This document shows, piece by piece, positions 9,874 to 17,720 of a stretch of DNA of 34,347 nucleotides. A program made the translations under genes and the position numbers. The DNA is from Roseomonas mucosa (GTDB lineage Bacteria; Pseudomonadota; Alphaproteobacteria; Acetobacterales; Acetobacteraceae): assembly GCA_945878375.1 (NCBI GenBank), contig CAMDWG010000027.1:1-34347 (forward strand), in the 5' to 3' direction. Numbering within the stretch: position 1 is the stretch's first letter; every line of letters starts with the position of its first letter. Below the pieces are notes generated by a model. That model was not told where the DNA came from, ran no database searches, and worked only from the letters and a program-made list of their open reading frames with translations.

Positions 9874-9891
9874 TCGCGAGGAGGGTAGCGC

Positions 9892-11259
9892 ATGGCGTCC
9901 GCCGCCGAACAACTCGCGGCCAATCTGAACCTCGGTGTGCTTGCGAAGGCCACGGAGCTGAAGAAGCGCATCTGGTTCACGCTAGGTGCGTTGATCGTCT
10001 ATCGGATCGGGTCCTATGTGCCGGTACCGGGCGTCGATGCCGCGGTGATGGCGGAGCTGCTCGATCAGATGGGCGGCGGCATCCTCGGCATGTTCGACAT
10101 GTTCACGGGCGGTGCGCTTGGGCGCATGACCGTCTTCGCGCTGAACATCATGCCCTACATCTCGGCCAGCATCATCGTGCAGCTGATGACGGCGGCCATC
10201 CCCAGCTGGGAACAGCTGAAGAAGGAAGGCGAGTCGGGGCGGAAGAAGCTCAACCAGTACACGCGCTACCTGACGCTGTTCATCGCCATCTTCCAGGCCT
10301 ACGGCATCGCCATCGGGCTCGAGGCGCTGCGTGGCGCCTTCGGCCCGGCGGTGATCGAGCCCGGGTGGTCCTTCCGCATCTCCTGCGTCATCACGCTGAC
10401 CGGCGGGACGATGTTCCTGATGTGGCTGGGCGAGCAGATCACCGCGCGCGGCGTCGGCAATGGGATCAGCCTGATCATCTTCGCCGGGATCGTGGCGAAC
10501 CTGCCCTCGGCGCTGGGGAGCACGCTGGAACTCGGCCGGACAGGCGCGCTGTCCACCTTCTTCATCATCTTCTTCCTGCTGGCGGCGCTCGCCATCATCG
10601 CCGCGGTCGTCTTCATCGAGCGGGCGCAGCGCCGGATCCCGGTGCAGTATCCGAAGCGCCAGGTGGGCAACCGCCAGTTTGGCGGCGAGAACACGCACCT
10701 GCCGCTGAAGCTGAACACCGCCGGCGTCATGCCGCCGATCTTCGCCTCCTCCCTCTTGCTGCTGCCAGCGACCTTCGCGGCCTTCCGAACGGATGATGGC
10801 GAGGCTTCGCTGCTGACGGATATCGCGAACCTGCTCGGGCACGGGCAGCCGCTGTATATGCTGCTCTACCTGGTCGGCATCGTGTTCTTCGCCTTCTTCT
10901 ACACGGCTGTCGTATTCAACCCGCAGGAGACGGCGGACAACCTCCGCAAGTATGGCGGCTTCGTGCCGGGCATCCGTCCCGGCCAGCCGACGGCCGAGTA
11001 TTTCGACCGGGTGCTGACGCGGTTGACGGCGGTTGGGGCGATCTACCTGGCGTTCATCTGCCTGGTGCCGGAGGTTCTGATCGCGAATTATGGTGTGCCC
11101 TTCTATTTCGGCGGGACTTCGTTGCTCATCATCGTGTCCGTGACCATGGACACGGTGGCGCAGGTGCAGTCACACTTGTTCGCCCACCAGTATGAGGGGC
11201 TGATCAAGAAGGCCCGGCTTGGCGGCCGCGGCACGCAACCGGGGGGGCGCGGTCGATGA
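9892..11259 (+). CDS. secY: Protein translocase subunit SecY
   Basis: SecY is the channel-forming subunit of the Sec translocon in the inner membrane. The 455-residue product has ten hydrophobic segments. The first is near residues 25-45 with [14 protein letters not shown], and the region after it matches the plug. Family signatures include [36 protein letters not shown] and [19 protein letters not shown]. The gene has a strong Shine-Dalgarno (GAGGAGGG) and overlaps adk by four bases. Confidence 0.98.
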   Translation: MASAAEQLAANLNLGVLAKATELKKRIWFTLGALIVYRIGSYVPVPGVDAAVMAELLDQMGGGILGMFDMFTGGALGRMTVFALNIMPYISASIIVQLMTAAIPSWEQLKKEGESGRKKLNQYTRYLTLFIAIFQAYGIAIGLEALRGAFGPAVIEPGWSFRISCVITLTGGTMFLMWLGEQITARGVGNGISLIIFAGIVANLPSALGSTLELGRTGALSTFFIIFFLLAALAIIAAVVFIERAQRRIPVQYPKRQVGNRQFGGENTHLPLKLNTAGVMPPIFASSLLLLPATFAAFRTDDGEASLLTDIANLLGHGQPLYMLLYLVGIVFFAFFYTAVVFNPQETADNLRKYGGFVPGIRPGQPTAEYFDRVLTRLTAVGAIYLAFICLVPEVLIANYGVPFYFGGTSLLIIVSVTMDTVAQVQSHLFAHQYEGLIKKARLGGRGTQPGGRGR

Positions 11260-11927
11260 GGCTGATTCTGTTGGGCCCGCCCGGTGCCGGGAAGGGAACC
11301 CAGGCCAAGCGGCTGGAGGAGCGCTACGGTATCGCCCAGATCTCCACCGGCGACATGCTGCGCGCCGAGGTGAAGTCGGGCTCCCCCATTGGTCTCGAGG
11401 CCAAGGCGATCATGGAGCGTGGCGACCTGGTGCCGGACGCGATCATCACGGCCATGCTCGCGCTGCGCGTCCGAAAGGCCGATTGCGCGGCCGGGTTCAT
11501 CCTGGATGGCTTCCCCCGCACCGTGCCGCAAGCTGAGGCACTGGATCTCATGCTCCGTCAGCACGCGATGGAACTGGACCATGTCATCGAGCTGAAGGTG
11601 GACGACGCCGCCTTGGTCGAGCGTATCGCGGGGCGCTACACCTGCTCGAAGTGTGGCGAAGGCTATCATGACAGCTTCAAGCGGCCGGCCACGGAAGGCG
11701 TATGCGATTCTTGCGGCGGCTCGGAGTTCACCCGTCGAGCCGACGACAAGGCCGAGACGGTGGCTGCCCGGCTCGAGGCCTATCATCGGCAGACCGCCCC
11801 GCTGCTGCCCTTCTACGGGGCGCAAGGGAAACTGCAGGCGGTGGACGGTATGGCCGAGATGGATGAGGTTACGCGCCAGCTCCAGGCGCTGCTCGGCCAG
11901 CCTGGTGGGCGGGCGGCGGGTTCCTGA
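11256..11927 (+). CDS. adk: Adenylate kinase, zinc-LID type
   Basis: Adenylate kinase interconverts ATP and AMP with two ADP in the cytoplasm. The 223-residue product has the P-loop GPPGAGKGT at residues 7-15 and the NMP-binding [11 protein letters not shown] and LDGFPRT motifs. The LID domain contains four cysteines at residues 130, 133, 150 and 153 (CSKC and CDSC), a zinc-binding set absent from E. coli Adk. Its ATG overlaps the secY stop (ATGA). It lies at the end of the spc segment, upstream of a 211-base gap before rpsM. Confidence 0.97.
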   Translation: MRLILLGPPGAGKGTQAKRLEERYGIAQISTGDMLRAEVKSGSPIGLEAKAIMERGDLVPDAIITAMLALRVRKADCAAGFILDGFPRTVPQAEALDLMLRQHAMELDHVIELKVDDAALVERIAGRYTCSKCGEGYHDSFKRPATEGVCDSCGGSEFTRRADDKAETVAARLEAYHRQTAPLLPFYGAQGKLQAVDGMAEMDEVTRQLQALLGQPGGRAAGS

Positions 11928-11952
11928 ATGACGTGTTTGTGACCTTGAGAAC

Positions 11953-11981
11953 TTGACTCTGGCGGCGAGGGCGGTGTAGGT
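11953..11981 (+). promoter_or_regulatory. Candidate promoter for the rpsM-rpsK-rpoA-rplQ segment
   Basis: CTTGACT offers a good -35 (TTGACT), and 17 bases later GTAGGT is a weak -10. A G/C-rich spacer of this kind after CTTGAC is frequent in strong alphaproteobacterial stable-RNA and ribosomal promoters. It lies 25 bases after adk and about 155 bases before rpsM, leaving a long leader with three hairpins. The -10 is poor, so confidence is moderate. Confidence 0.4.
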
Positions 11982-11996
11982 CGCCCCCCTCGCGGT

Positions 11997-12121
11997 CTGG
12001 AGGAATGCCTCCGGCCGTCCTTAGCCGTTGCTCGACTGGACCTGTCGCCGTCGTCGGTTTTGGCCGACGCACATCGTTTGACGAACCGCCGGCCTCCGCC
12101 GGCTGCTTGGGGCCCTGCCCC
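11997..12121 (+). promoter_or_regulatory. Structured leader upstream of rpsM with three hairpins
   Basis: Three short perfect hairpins line up. GGAGG-AATG-CCTCC lies at 11999-12012. GCCGGC-CTCC-GCCGGC lies at 12088-12103. GGGGC-CCT-GCCCC lies at 12109-12121, right before the GAGGAG Shine-Dalgarno. In E. coli the alpha operon is repressed by S4 binding a leader pseudoknot, but rpsD is not in this operon, so any ligand would have to be different or encoded elsewhere. The regulatory role is inference. Confidence 0.4.
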
Positions 12122-12138
12122 GTGAGGAGAGACGCATC

Positions 12139-12516
12139 GTGGCGCGCATCGCCGGCGTTAACATCCCGACTAACAAGCGGGTCGCCATTTCGCTTCGTTA
12201 CATCTACGGGATCGGTCCTAAGAACGCGATGGAGATCGTGGAGCAGCTCGGCATCCCGCTCGAGCGCCGCGTGAACCAGCTTACGGATGACGAGATCCTG
12301 CGGATCCGCGAGCTAATCGACCGGGAGTTCCGCGTCGAGGGCGATCTTCGTCGCGAAGAGGCGATGAACAAGAAGCGCCTGATGGACATGGCCTGCTATC
12401 GCGGCCTCCGTCACCGCAAGGGCCTTCCGGTTCGCGGTCAGCGCACCCACACGAATGCGCGCACGCGCAAGGGCAAGGCGGTCGCGATCGCCGGCAAGAA
12501 GAAGGTGACGAAGTAA
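12139..12516 (+). CDS. rpsM: 30S ribosomal protein S13 (uS13)
   Basis: S13 in the subunit head contacts L5 and L31 across the subunit bridge and P-site tRNA with its tail. The 125-residue product uses a GTG start preceded by GAGGAG and begins with the family opening [14 protein letters not shown]. It contains [12 protein letters not shown] and the C-terminal signature [18 protein letters not shown]. Length is close to the E. coli 118. One base separates it from rpsK. Confidence 0.97.
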   Translation: MARIAGVNIPTNKRVAISLRYIYGIGPKNAMEIVEQLGIPLERRVNQLTDDEILRIRELIDREFRVEGDLRREEAMNKKRLMDMACYRGLRHRKGLPVRGQRTHTNARTRKGKAVAIAGKKKVTK

Positions 12517-12517
12517 G

Positions 12518-12922
12518 ATGGCTCGCGAACCTCGCGGCGGCGCCGGTCAGCGTCCGCGCAAGAAGGAGCGGAAGAACATCTCGTCCGGCGTGGCGCATGT
12601 TCTGGCCAGCTTCAACAACACCGTGGTGACCATCACCGACGCGCAGGGCAACGCGATCGCGTGGTCGTCGTCCGGCAGCCAGGGCTTCAAGGGCAGCCGT
12701 AAGTCGACCCCCTACGCCGCGCAGGTCGCGGCTGAGGATGCGGGCAAGAAGGCCCGCGAGCACGGGATGGAAACGCTGGAGATCCAGGTCTCCGGGCCTG
12801 GGTCGGGCCGCGAATCGGCGCTGCGCGCGCTGCAGACGGTCGGCTTCTATGTCACGGCCATCAAGGACGTGACGCCCATCCCGCATAATGGTTGCCGCCC
12901 GCGCAAGCGGCGTCGCGTCTGA
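12518..12922 (+). CDS. rpsK: 30S ribosomal protein S11 (uS11)
   Basis: S11 forms the platform of the small subunit near the E-site mRNA. The 134-residue product has a basic N-terminus, then [39 protein letters not shown] and the C-terminal signature [16 protein letters not shown]. All are canonical. It is followed by a 70-base gap that begins with a perfect nine-pair hairpin before rpoA. Confidence 0.98.
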   Translation: MAREPRGGAGQRPRKKERKNISSGVAHVLASFNNTVVTITDAQGNAIAWSSSGSQGFKGSRKSTPYAAQVAAEDAGKKAREHGMETLEIQVSGPGSGRESALRALQTVGFYVTAIKDVTPIPHNGCRPRKRRRV

Positions 12923-12928
12923 GTTGCG

Positions 12929-12963
12929 GTGGCGGGGCTGACCCCGCCACGCGCAAGGCGCGT
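12929..12963 (+). other. Paired hairpins in the rpsK-rpoA gap
   Basis: GTGGCGGGG and CCCCGCCAC form a perfect nine-base-pair stem with loop CTGA starting six bases after the rpsK stop. It is immediately followed by ACGCGC-AAG-GCGCGT, a second perfect stem that shares the AC bases with the first. There is no T run. The pair could be an attenuator, a processing signal or a 3'-end stabiliser for rpsK mRNA; the sequence does not decide. Confidence 0.65.
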
Positions 12964-12992
12964 CGTCAGAGGCCGGGACAAGGGAAGACATC

Positions 12993-14006
12993 GTGATCGA
13001 GAAGAACTGGCGCTCGCTGATCGAGACCAAGAAGGACGTGGAGTTCGGTTCCGATCCGGGCCGTACCGCGACCATCGTGGCGGAGCCGCTGGAGCGTGGC
13101 TTCGGCATGACGCTGGGCAATGCGCTGCGCCGGATCCTGCTGTCCTCGCTGCAGGGCGCGGCCGTCACGGGCATCCGGATCGACGGCGTGCTGCATGAAT
13201 TCAGCTCGATCCAGGGCGTGCGGGAGGATGTGACCGATATCGTCCTGAACGTGAAGCAACTGGCCATCCGCTATCAGGGTGAGGGCGCAAAGCGCCTGCA
13301 GCTGACGGCGACCGGCCCGGGCGAAGTGACGGCGGGCCAGATCCAGACAACGGGCGATATCGAGATCGCGAACCCCGATCTGGTGATCTGCTCGCTGGAC
13401 GACGGCGCCAAGCTGTCGATGGAACTGACCATCGACACCGGCAAGGGCTATGTTCCGGCTTCCGAGAACCGCCCCGAGGATGCCCCGATCGGCCTTATTC
13501 CGGTTGATGCCATCTACTCGCCGGTTCGTCGCGTGGCCTACCAGGTCCAGCCGACCCGCGTTGGCCAGAAGACCGACTACGACAAGCTGGTCCTGACGGT
13601 CGAGACCGATGGCACGGTGACGCCTGAGGATGCCGTCGGCATCGCCGCGCGCATCCTGCAGGAGCAGCTCCAGCTGTTCATCAACTTCGAGGAGCCGCGC
13701 GCCCGTGTTGTGGAGGAGGTCCGCGACGACCTCCCCTTCAACCGCAACCTGCTCCGCAAGGTGGACGAGCTGGAACTGTCGGTCCGCAGCGCGAACTGCC
13801 TCAAGAACGACAACATCGTCTACATCGGCGACCTCGTGCAGAAGACGGAGCAGGAAATGCTTCGTACCCCGAACTTCGGTCGCAAGTCGCTGAACGAGAT
13901 CAAGGAGGTTCTTGCCTCCATGGGTCTTGGTCTTGGCATGAGCGTGTCGGGCTGGCCGCCGGAGAACATCGAGGATCTGGCGAAGAAGCTCGAGGAGCCG
14001 TTCTGA
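12993..14006 (+). CDS. rpoA: DNA-directed RNA polymerase subunit alpha
   Basis: The alpha dimer nucleates RNA polymerase assembly, and its C-terminal domain binds UP elements and activators. The 337-residue product starts at a GTG ([15 protein letters not shown]). The N-terminal domain shows [20 protein letters not shown]. The C-terminal domain contains [20 protein letters not shown], where Arg265 equals the DNA-contacting Arg265 of E. coli, and [21 protein letters not shown] possible upstream in-frame reading is not supported. It is followed by a 144-base gap to rplQ. Confidence 0.98.
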   Translation: MIEKNWRSLIETKKDVEFGSDPGRTATIVAEPLERGFGMTLGNALRRILLSSLQGAAVTGIRIDGVLHEFSSIQGVREDVTDIVLNVKQLAIRYQGEGAKRLQLTATGPGEVTAGQIQTTGDIEIANPDLVICSLDDGAKLSMELTIDTGKGYVPASENRPEDAPIGLIPVDAIYSPVRRVAYQVQPTRVGQKTDYDKLVLTVETDGTVTPEDAVGIAARILQEQLQLFINFEEPRARVVEEVRDDLPFNRNLLRKVDELELSVRSANCLKNDNIVYIGDLVQKTEQEMLRTPNFGRKSLNEIKEVLASMGLGLGMSVSGWPPENIEDLAKKLEEPF

Positions 14007-14053
14007 TTTGCCCATGGCTGCCGGGTGCGCCGATCCGCGCACTTGGCTTTGCC

Positions 14054-14135
14054 GCGCCGCTTGCGGCGCTGGCGGCGAGGGCGGCGGGTTGCCATTCGGC
14101 GGCCTGCGGTTGTACTGGACGCCCCGGCTCGGGGC
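14054..14135 (+). other. Hairpins in the rpoA-rplQ gap
   Basis: Two stems occur in this otherwise gene-free gap. GCGCCGC and GCGGCGC lie at 14054-14069 with a very tight turn, and GCCCCG-GCT-CGGGGC at 14121-14135 ends just before the GGAG Shine-Dalgarno of rplQ. Neither has a T run. This repeats the pattern seen before secY, rpsM and rpoA. Confidence 0.55.
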
Positions 14136-14150
14136 CTATGGAGTTGTGTC

Positions 14151-14573
14151 ATGCGTCACGGGGTTTCGGGCCGTAAGCTCGGCGTCACCTCCACCCACCG
14201 GATCGCCATGCTGCGCAGCATGGCGACCAGCCTGATCAAGCACGAGCAGATCACGACGACGCTGCCCAAGGCGAAGGAGCTGCGCCCGTATGTCGAGCGC
14301 ATCATCACGCTGGGCAAGCGGGGCGACCTGCATGCGCGCCGCCAGGCCTATGCCCAGATCCGGGATGAGCGCGTGGTGGACAAGCTCTTCACCACCATCG
14401 CCGAACGCTACAAGGCGCGCGCCGGCGGCTACACCCGCGTCCTGAAGGCCGGCATGCGCTACGGTGACGCGGCATCGATGGCCGTGATCGAATTGGTGGA
14501 GCGCGACCTGGCCGCCAAGGGCCTCGACAGCGGTCCGCGGCCTGAGGTCGCTGAGGAAGAAGCAGCGGCTTAA
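14151..14573 (+). CDS. rplQ: 50S ribosomal protein L17 (bL17)
   Basis: L17 lies at the tunnel exit of the bacterial 50S. The 140-residue product opens [20 protein letters not shown] and contains the family motif [20 protein letters not shown] and later [22 protein letters not shown]-terminal acidic Glu/Ala tail extends it by about 13 residues over E. coli. The chosen ATG has a GGAG upstream; longer in-frame readings enter the hairpin gap and are rejected. It is the last gene of the superoperon. Confidence 0.97.
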   Translation: MRHGVSGRKLGVTSTHRIAMLRSMATSLIKHEQITTTLPKAKELRPYVERIITLGKRGDLHARRQAYAQIRDERVVDKLFTTIAERYKARAGGYTRVLKAGMRYGDAASMAVIELVERDLAAKGLDSGPRPEVAEEEAAA

Positions 14574-14604
14574 GCTGCTTCCATCTTCTGTCGCGTGGTT
14601 GGGG

Positions 14605-14634
14605 AGGGCGCCGTTTGGCGCCCTTCTTCGTTTT
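14605..14634 (+). terminator. Intrinsic terminator of the ribosomal superoperon
   Basis: AGGGCGCC-GTTT-GGCGCCCT is a perfect eight-base-pair stem with a four-base loop, directly followed by TCTTCGTTTT. It lies 31 bases after the rplQ stop and is the clearest rho-independent terminator in the window. It also separates rplQ from the convergent thioesterase gene. Confidence 0.92.
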
Positions 14635-14686
14635 GCGGCCGCCCGTCTGCTGCGGGTGAAGCGGAGAGAAGCGATGGGGGTAGCCC

Positions 14687-15133
14687 TCACCCCTCGCGCT
14701 GCCTCAGCGCCTCCAGCGCCGCTCGGAGCGCCGTTGGCACCGGCACCGGGCGCCCTGTGGTGCGCGCGACGTAGACATGTGTGAAGAGCCCTTCGGCTGC
14801 CGCTTCGCTATCGCCCGAGCCGAAGACCGCCAGGTCATAGCTAACGGATGTGTTGCCGAGTCGGGCGAGTCGGAGCCCTACGACAATGTCTTGCGGGTAG
14901 GCGAGCGGCTTACGATACCGGCATGAGGTCTCGACCACGAGGCCAATCGCCTCGCTCGTCGTGATGTCGAGTGCGCCGACGGAGATGAGCCATCGGTTCA
15001 CCGCCGTGTCGAAGAAGCTGTAGAACACGACGTTGTTGATGTGTCCGTAGGCATCGTTGTCCGACCAGCGCGTCGTGATCGGGCAGTGATGGGGAAATTC
15101 CGACAGATGTGCCGGTGGCTTGCGCTCTGTCAT
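14687..15133 (-). CDS. Hotdog-fold acyl-CoA thioesterase (4HBT/YbgC-like)
   Basis: This 148-residue protein belongs to the single-hotdog 4-hydroxybenzoyl-CoA thioesterase-like family, which hydrolyses acyl-CoA thioesters in the cytoplasm. The signature is TTRWSDNDAYGHINNVVFYS at about residues 20-39, where the Asp of the WSDNDAYGH motif is the usual catalytic carboxylate. It is followed by the central helix FFDTAVNRWL and strand VETSCRYRKPLAYP. The substrate cannot be told from sequence. It faces rplQ convergently across the strong terminator. Its ATG overlaps the stop of a possible small upstream ORF (ATGA). Confidence 0.88.
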   Translation of the reverse strand: MTERKPPAHLSEFPHHCPITTRWSDNDAYGHINNVVFYSFFDTAVNRWLISVGALDITTSEAIGLVVETSCRYRKPLAYPQDIVVGLRLARLGNTSVSYDLAVFGSGDSEAAAEGLFTHVYVARTTGRPVPVPTALRAALEALRQREG

Positions 15134-15267
15134 GTCCGGACGTCCGGTCGCGCATCAGTGCCTTGGTGCCGGGTGGTCAGGGGCGGGGACACGCCATGGC
15201 CTACCCGGCGAATGGCCATAGGCTGGACGTTGCGGGCCTTGGCGGGGCGGGGCAGGCGCTTGGGCAT
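15130..15267 (-). CDS. Possible small basic protein upstream of the thioesterase
   Basis: A 45-residue reading frame starts at an ATG preceded by GGAG with seven-base spacing and ends in a TGA that overlaps the thioesterase ATG (ATGA). Its first 15 or so codons have G or C at nearly every third position, like real genes here, but the later half does so less. The product is basic and Pro-rich (opening MPKRLPRPAKARNVQP) with no recognisable domain or signal. A longer version of 79 residues is also open. It may be a real coupled small protein or a chance frame. Confidence 0.3.
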   Translation of the reverse strand: MPKRLPRPAKARNVQPMAIRRVGHGVSPPLTTRHQGTDARPDVRT

Positions 15268-15274
15268 GGCGAGG

Positions 15275-15334
15275 CTCCGACTCGAGGGCGGGGACGTGCT
15301 TCCAAGTATAGACCGGCATGGCCCCGAGTCGGAG
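15275..15334. repeat. Ten-base inverted repeat with 40-base spacer between the divergent thioesterase and min genes
   Basis: CTCCGACTCG at 15275-15284 is the exact reverse complement of CGAGTCGGAG at 15325-15334. The repeat sits in a 328-base stretch between the thioesterase and minC starts that otherwise holds only the doubtful small ORF. It could be a pair of half-sites for a regulator or a long-range RNA stem. A TATAGA-like hexamer lies inside the spacer, but no convincing -35 pairs with it. Confidence 0.45.
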
Positions 15335-15461
15335 TTGTCCCGCTGCATAAGGATCGGCCGCCAACCCATTCTGCTGCCGCATGATCGCGGTTCCGCGCTT
15401 CGCTCGGCCGCTAGGCGCTGCTATGCAAGTGGACCACCTCGCCCCGAGATCCAGAAGCGCG

Positions 15462-16241
15462 ATGTCCGCGTCCAGGCCCAACCCCGCCCCAGCCGCCGCA
15501 AGGCTCGAGCCGTTCCGGCTGCGGGGCGCAAATTTCAACCTGCTCGTGCTGCGCCTGCTCGACCACCGGCCGGACGCGGTGATCCCCTCGCTCGGGGACC
15601 AGTTCCGCCGGGCCCCCGGCTTCCTGCGCTTCGCGCCGGTCGTGATCGGGCTGGATGACATCCAGGCGCATCCGACGGAGGTCGATTTCGCCGGCCTTAT
15701 CCAGGGGCTTCGCCAGATCGAGATCGTGCCGGTCGGCACCACCGGTGGGACGCCGGACATGCGGAACGCCGCGATGGGCGCGGGCCTGCCGCCGCTGCGG
15801 GTGGCGGGGGGGAAGGAAGCCGATATCCCGCTGACCGAGTCAGGACCCGCGCCGCAGCCCGTTGCGATGGCCCCGCCTCCCGCGCCCGACCCGCAGCCGC
15901 AGGGGCTCGCCAAGCCCGCGATGCTGGTCGACCAGCCGGTGCGCGCTGGCACGCGCATCTGGGCGCAGGGCAGCGACCTGATCATCGTCGGCACCGTCAA
16001 TCCGGGCGCCGAGGTGATCGCGGATGGCAACATCCATGTCTACGGACGCTTGCTCGGCCGCGCCATCGCGGGCGGGCAGTCGGAGATGGGGGCGCGGGTC
16101 TTCGCGACCCATTTCGACCCCGAACTCGTCTCCATCGCCGGCTACTACGCCGTGCGGGACGGGCTTGGGGCTGCGCAGATCGGCAAGGCCGTGATGGCCA
16201 GCCTGGTCGGCGAACAGATGCGGTTCGACCTGCTCGGCTGA
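15462..16241 (+). CDS. minC: Septum site-determining protein MinC
   Basis: MinC inhibits FtsZ polymerisation away from midcell when recruited to the membrane by MinD. The chosen ATG gives 259 residues (opening MSASRPNPAPAAARL). In-frame ATGs at 15381 and 15423 would add 27 or 13 residues without family resemblance, and none has a strong Shine-Dalgarno. The N-terminal domain (about 15-100) shows FRLRGANFNLLVLRLLD; a Pro-rich linker follows. The C-terminal beta-helix (about 155-259) has PVRAGTRIWAQGSDLIIVG and the Gly-rich YGRLLGRAIAGG, ending in the conserved ATHFDPELVSIAGYY. minD follows after 71 bases. Confidence 0.93.
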   Translation: MSASRPNPAPAAARLEPFRLRGANFNLLVLRLLDHRPDAVIPSLGDQFRRAPGFLRFAPVVIGLDDIQAHPTEVDFAGLIQGLRQIEIVPVGTTGGTPDMRNAAMGAGLPPLRVAGGKEADIPLTESGPAPQPVAMAPPPAPDPQPQGLAKPAMLVDQPVRAGTRIWAQGSDLIIVGTVNPGAEVIADGNIHVYGRLLGRAIAGGQSEMGARVFATHFDPELVSIAGYYAVRDGLGAAQIGKAVMASLVGEQMRFDLLG

Positions 16242-16312
16242 CGCCGAGGCGGGGGGATTTCAGGGGGCCGCGCGGCAGGCACGGTGCCCGGGCAAGGGTC
16301 AGGGGGCCATCC

Positions 16313-17131
16313 ATGGCGGAAGTCATCGTCGTCACGTCAGGCAAGGGCGGGGTCGGCAAGACCACCAGCTCCGCCGCCTTCGCAACCGGCCTCGCGCAGC
16401 GGGGCAAGCGGGTGGTGGTCATCGATTTCGATGTCGGATTGCGGAACCTCGACCTCATCATGGGTGTCGAGCGGCGCGTGGTGTTCGACATCGTCAACGT
16501 CATCCAGGGCGAGGCGCGGCTGAACCAGGCGCTGATCAAGGACAAGCGCGTCGAGGGTCTCTCGATCCTTCCCGCCAGCCAGACCCGCGACAAGGACGCG
16601 CTGACCAAGGACGGCGTCGGCCAGATCATCGAGGAACTGGCGAAGGACCACGACTACATCCTCTGCGACAGCCCCGCGGGGATCGAGAAGGGCGCGCTGC
16701 TCGCGCTGTATTTCGCCGACCAGGCGATCGTGGTGACGAACCCCGAAGTGTCGTCCGTCCGCGACAGCGACCGCATCCTCGGCGTGCTGCAATCCAAGTC
16801 GAAGCGGGCGGAGGAGAAGAAGGATCCGGTGAAGGAACACCTTCTCGTCACCCGCTACGATCCGAACCGCGTCGAGAAGGGCGAGATGCTGAAGCTCGAC
16901 GACATCCACGAAATCCTGGCGATCCCGCTGCTCGGCGTGATTCCGGAAAGCGAGAGCGTGCTGCGCGCCTCCAACACCGGCACGCCGGTGGTGATGGACA
17001 CGGAAAGCCTCGCCGGCCAGGCCTACAAGGACGCCGTCTCTCGCTTCCTGGGTGAGAAGGTGGAGCATCGCTTCCTGGAGCCGCAGAAGAAGGGCCTCTT
17101 CTCGCGGCTGTTCGGCGGGAGGGCTGCGTGA
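16313..17131 (+). CDS. minD: Septum site-determining protein MinD
   Basis: MinD is the membrane-bound ATPase that recruits MinC and oscillates under MinE control. The 272-residue product has the deviant Walker A KGGVGKTT at residues 11-18, with the signature lysine at 11, and the DFDVGLRNLDLIMG switch segment. The Walker B region is ILCDSPAGIEKGA. The C-terminus ends in a short amphipathic helix with GLFSRLFGGR, the membrane-targeting sequence. The stop overlaps minE by one base. Confidence 0.98.
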   Translation: MAEVIVVTSGKGGVGKTTSSAAFATGLAQRGKRVVVIDFDVGLRNLDLIMGVERRVVFDIVNVIQGEARLNQALIKDKRVEGLSILPASQTRDKDALTKDGVGQIIEELAKDHDYILCDSPAGIEKGALLALYFADQAIVVTNPEVSSVRDSDRILGVLQSKSKRAEEKKDPVKEHLLVTRYDPNRVEKGEMLKLDDIHEILAIPLLGVIPESESVLRASNTGTPVVMDTESLAGQAYKDAVSRFLGEKVEHRFLEPQKKGLFSRLFGGRAA

Positions 17132-17415
17132 TGAGCTGGCTCGATTTCTTCAAGGCTCGCAAGCCGGACCAGGCGACCGCCAGCGCGGCGAAGGAAAGGC
17201 TGCAGATCGTCTTGGCGCATGAGCGCATCGGGCGGACGCGGGAGGATTTCCTGCCGAAGCTGCAGATGGAGATCGTGGCGGTGGTGGCGAAATACGTCGC
17301 CATCGATCCGGGCAAGGTGAATGTCTCGCTGGATCGCGGGGGCGACATGTCCACGCTCGCGATCGAGATCGACCTGCCCGGTGCGCAGGAAGGCCGGCTT
17401 CGGGCCGCGAGCTAG
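17131..17415 (+). CDS. minE: Cell division topological specificity factor MinE
   Basis: MinE stimulates MinD ATPase and restricts MinC/MinD to the poles. Starting at the ATG that overlaps the minD stop gives 94 residues; a GTG one codon earlier is equally possible. The N-terminal membrane-binding stretch SWLDFFKARK and the anti-MinCD helix AKERLQIVLAHER are clear, followed by the topological specificity domain with LPKLQMEIVAVVAKYVAID. It is the last gene of the minCDE operon. Confidence 0.96.
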   Translation: MSWLDFFKARKPDQATASAAKERLQIVLAHERIGRTREDFLPKLQMEIVAVVAKYVAIDPGKVNVSLDRGGDMSTLAIEIDLPGAQEGRLRAAS

Positions 17416-17433
17416 GGATAACAGGCGGAACCC

Positions 17434-17465
17434 GCGTCCTGGCCTGCCGTCTCGTCAGGGGACGC
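17434..17465 (+). terminator. Possible terminator hairpin after minE
   Basis: GCGTCC pairs with GGACGC, and directly inside CCTG pairs with CAGG, leaving a TGG bulge and a nine-base loop. It is 18 bases after the minE stop. There is no T run, so it is a candidate at most. Confidence 0.3.
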
Positions 17466-17560
17466 CTGCCAGGGCAGCGGGGGGGGGCACATGGACTGGC
17501 GGGTTGGTCGCCCAACCCGCAGGCCGGCATCCTTGGCGCGTGGCGCCATCCGCACCCAGG

Positions 17561-17715
17561 ATCGACATCATCAGCGTCGCGCCGGCGCGGCGGATGCTGT
17601 CGCATCTTCTGCACCTGGCGGGCATCGGCGGCATCGTGCTGGAAAGCCGGTCCCGCGATAACCTCGAAAGCCGCGTGCGCGCGGCTGCACCAGGAGGCCC
17701 ATGCCCAGTCTCGCC
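17561..17715 (+). pseudogene. Decayed fragment resembling the N-terminus of 4-hydroxybenzoate 3-monooxygenase (PobA-like)
   Basis: The 305-base stretch between minE and the Hint gene lacks an intact gene, but the + frame here reads RIDIISVAPARRMLSHLLHL, then AGIGGIVLESRSRDNLESRV. This closely resembles the FAD-binding start of PobA-type flavoprotein hydroxylases, where a GAGPAG-type nucleotide loop precedes a LLxLLHxAGI helix and the VLExRSRDYVExRVRAG segment. The dinucleotide-binding glycines are lost (VAPAR), there is no start codon, and a frame change near 17684 is needed to continue the likeness (LHQEAHAQ). It is a small remnant, evidently non-functional. The family call is from memory of the motif, not a search. 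Confidence 0.55.
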
Positions 17716-17720
17716 GCGCC

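Noticed and set aside
14605-14634. Attenuator instead of terminator after rplQ
   Set aside because: No same-strand gene follows for 800 bases, and the stem plus T-rich tail fits plain termination.
17414-17428. TAGGGATAACAGG after minE, matching 13 of 18 bases of the I-SceI homing endonuclease site
   Set aside because: The last five bases differ and nothing else suggests an engineered or intron-related site; chance similarity.
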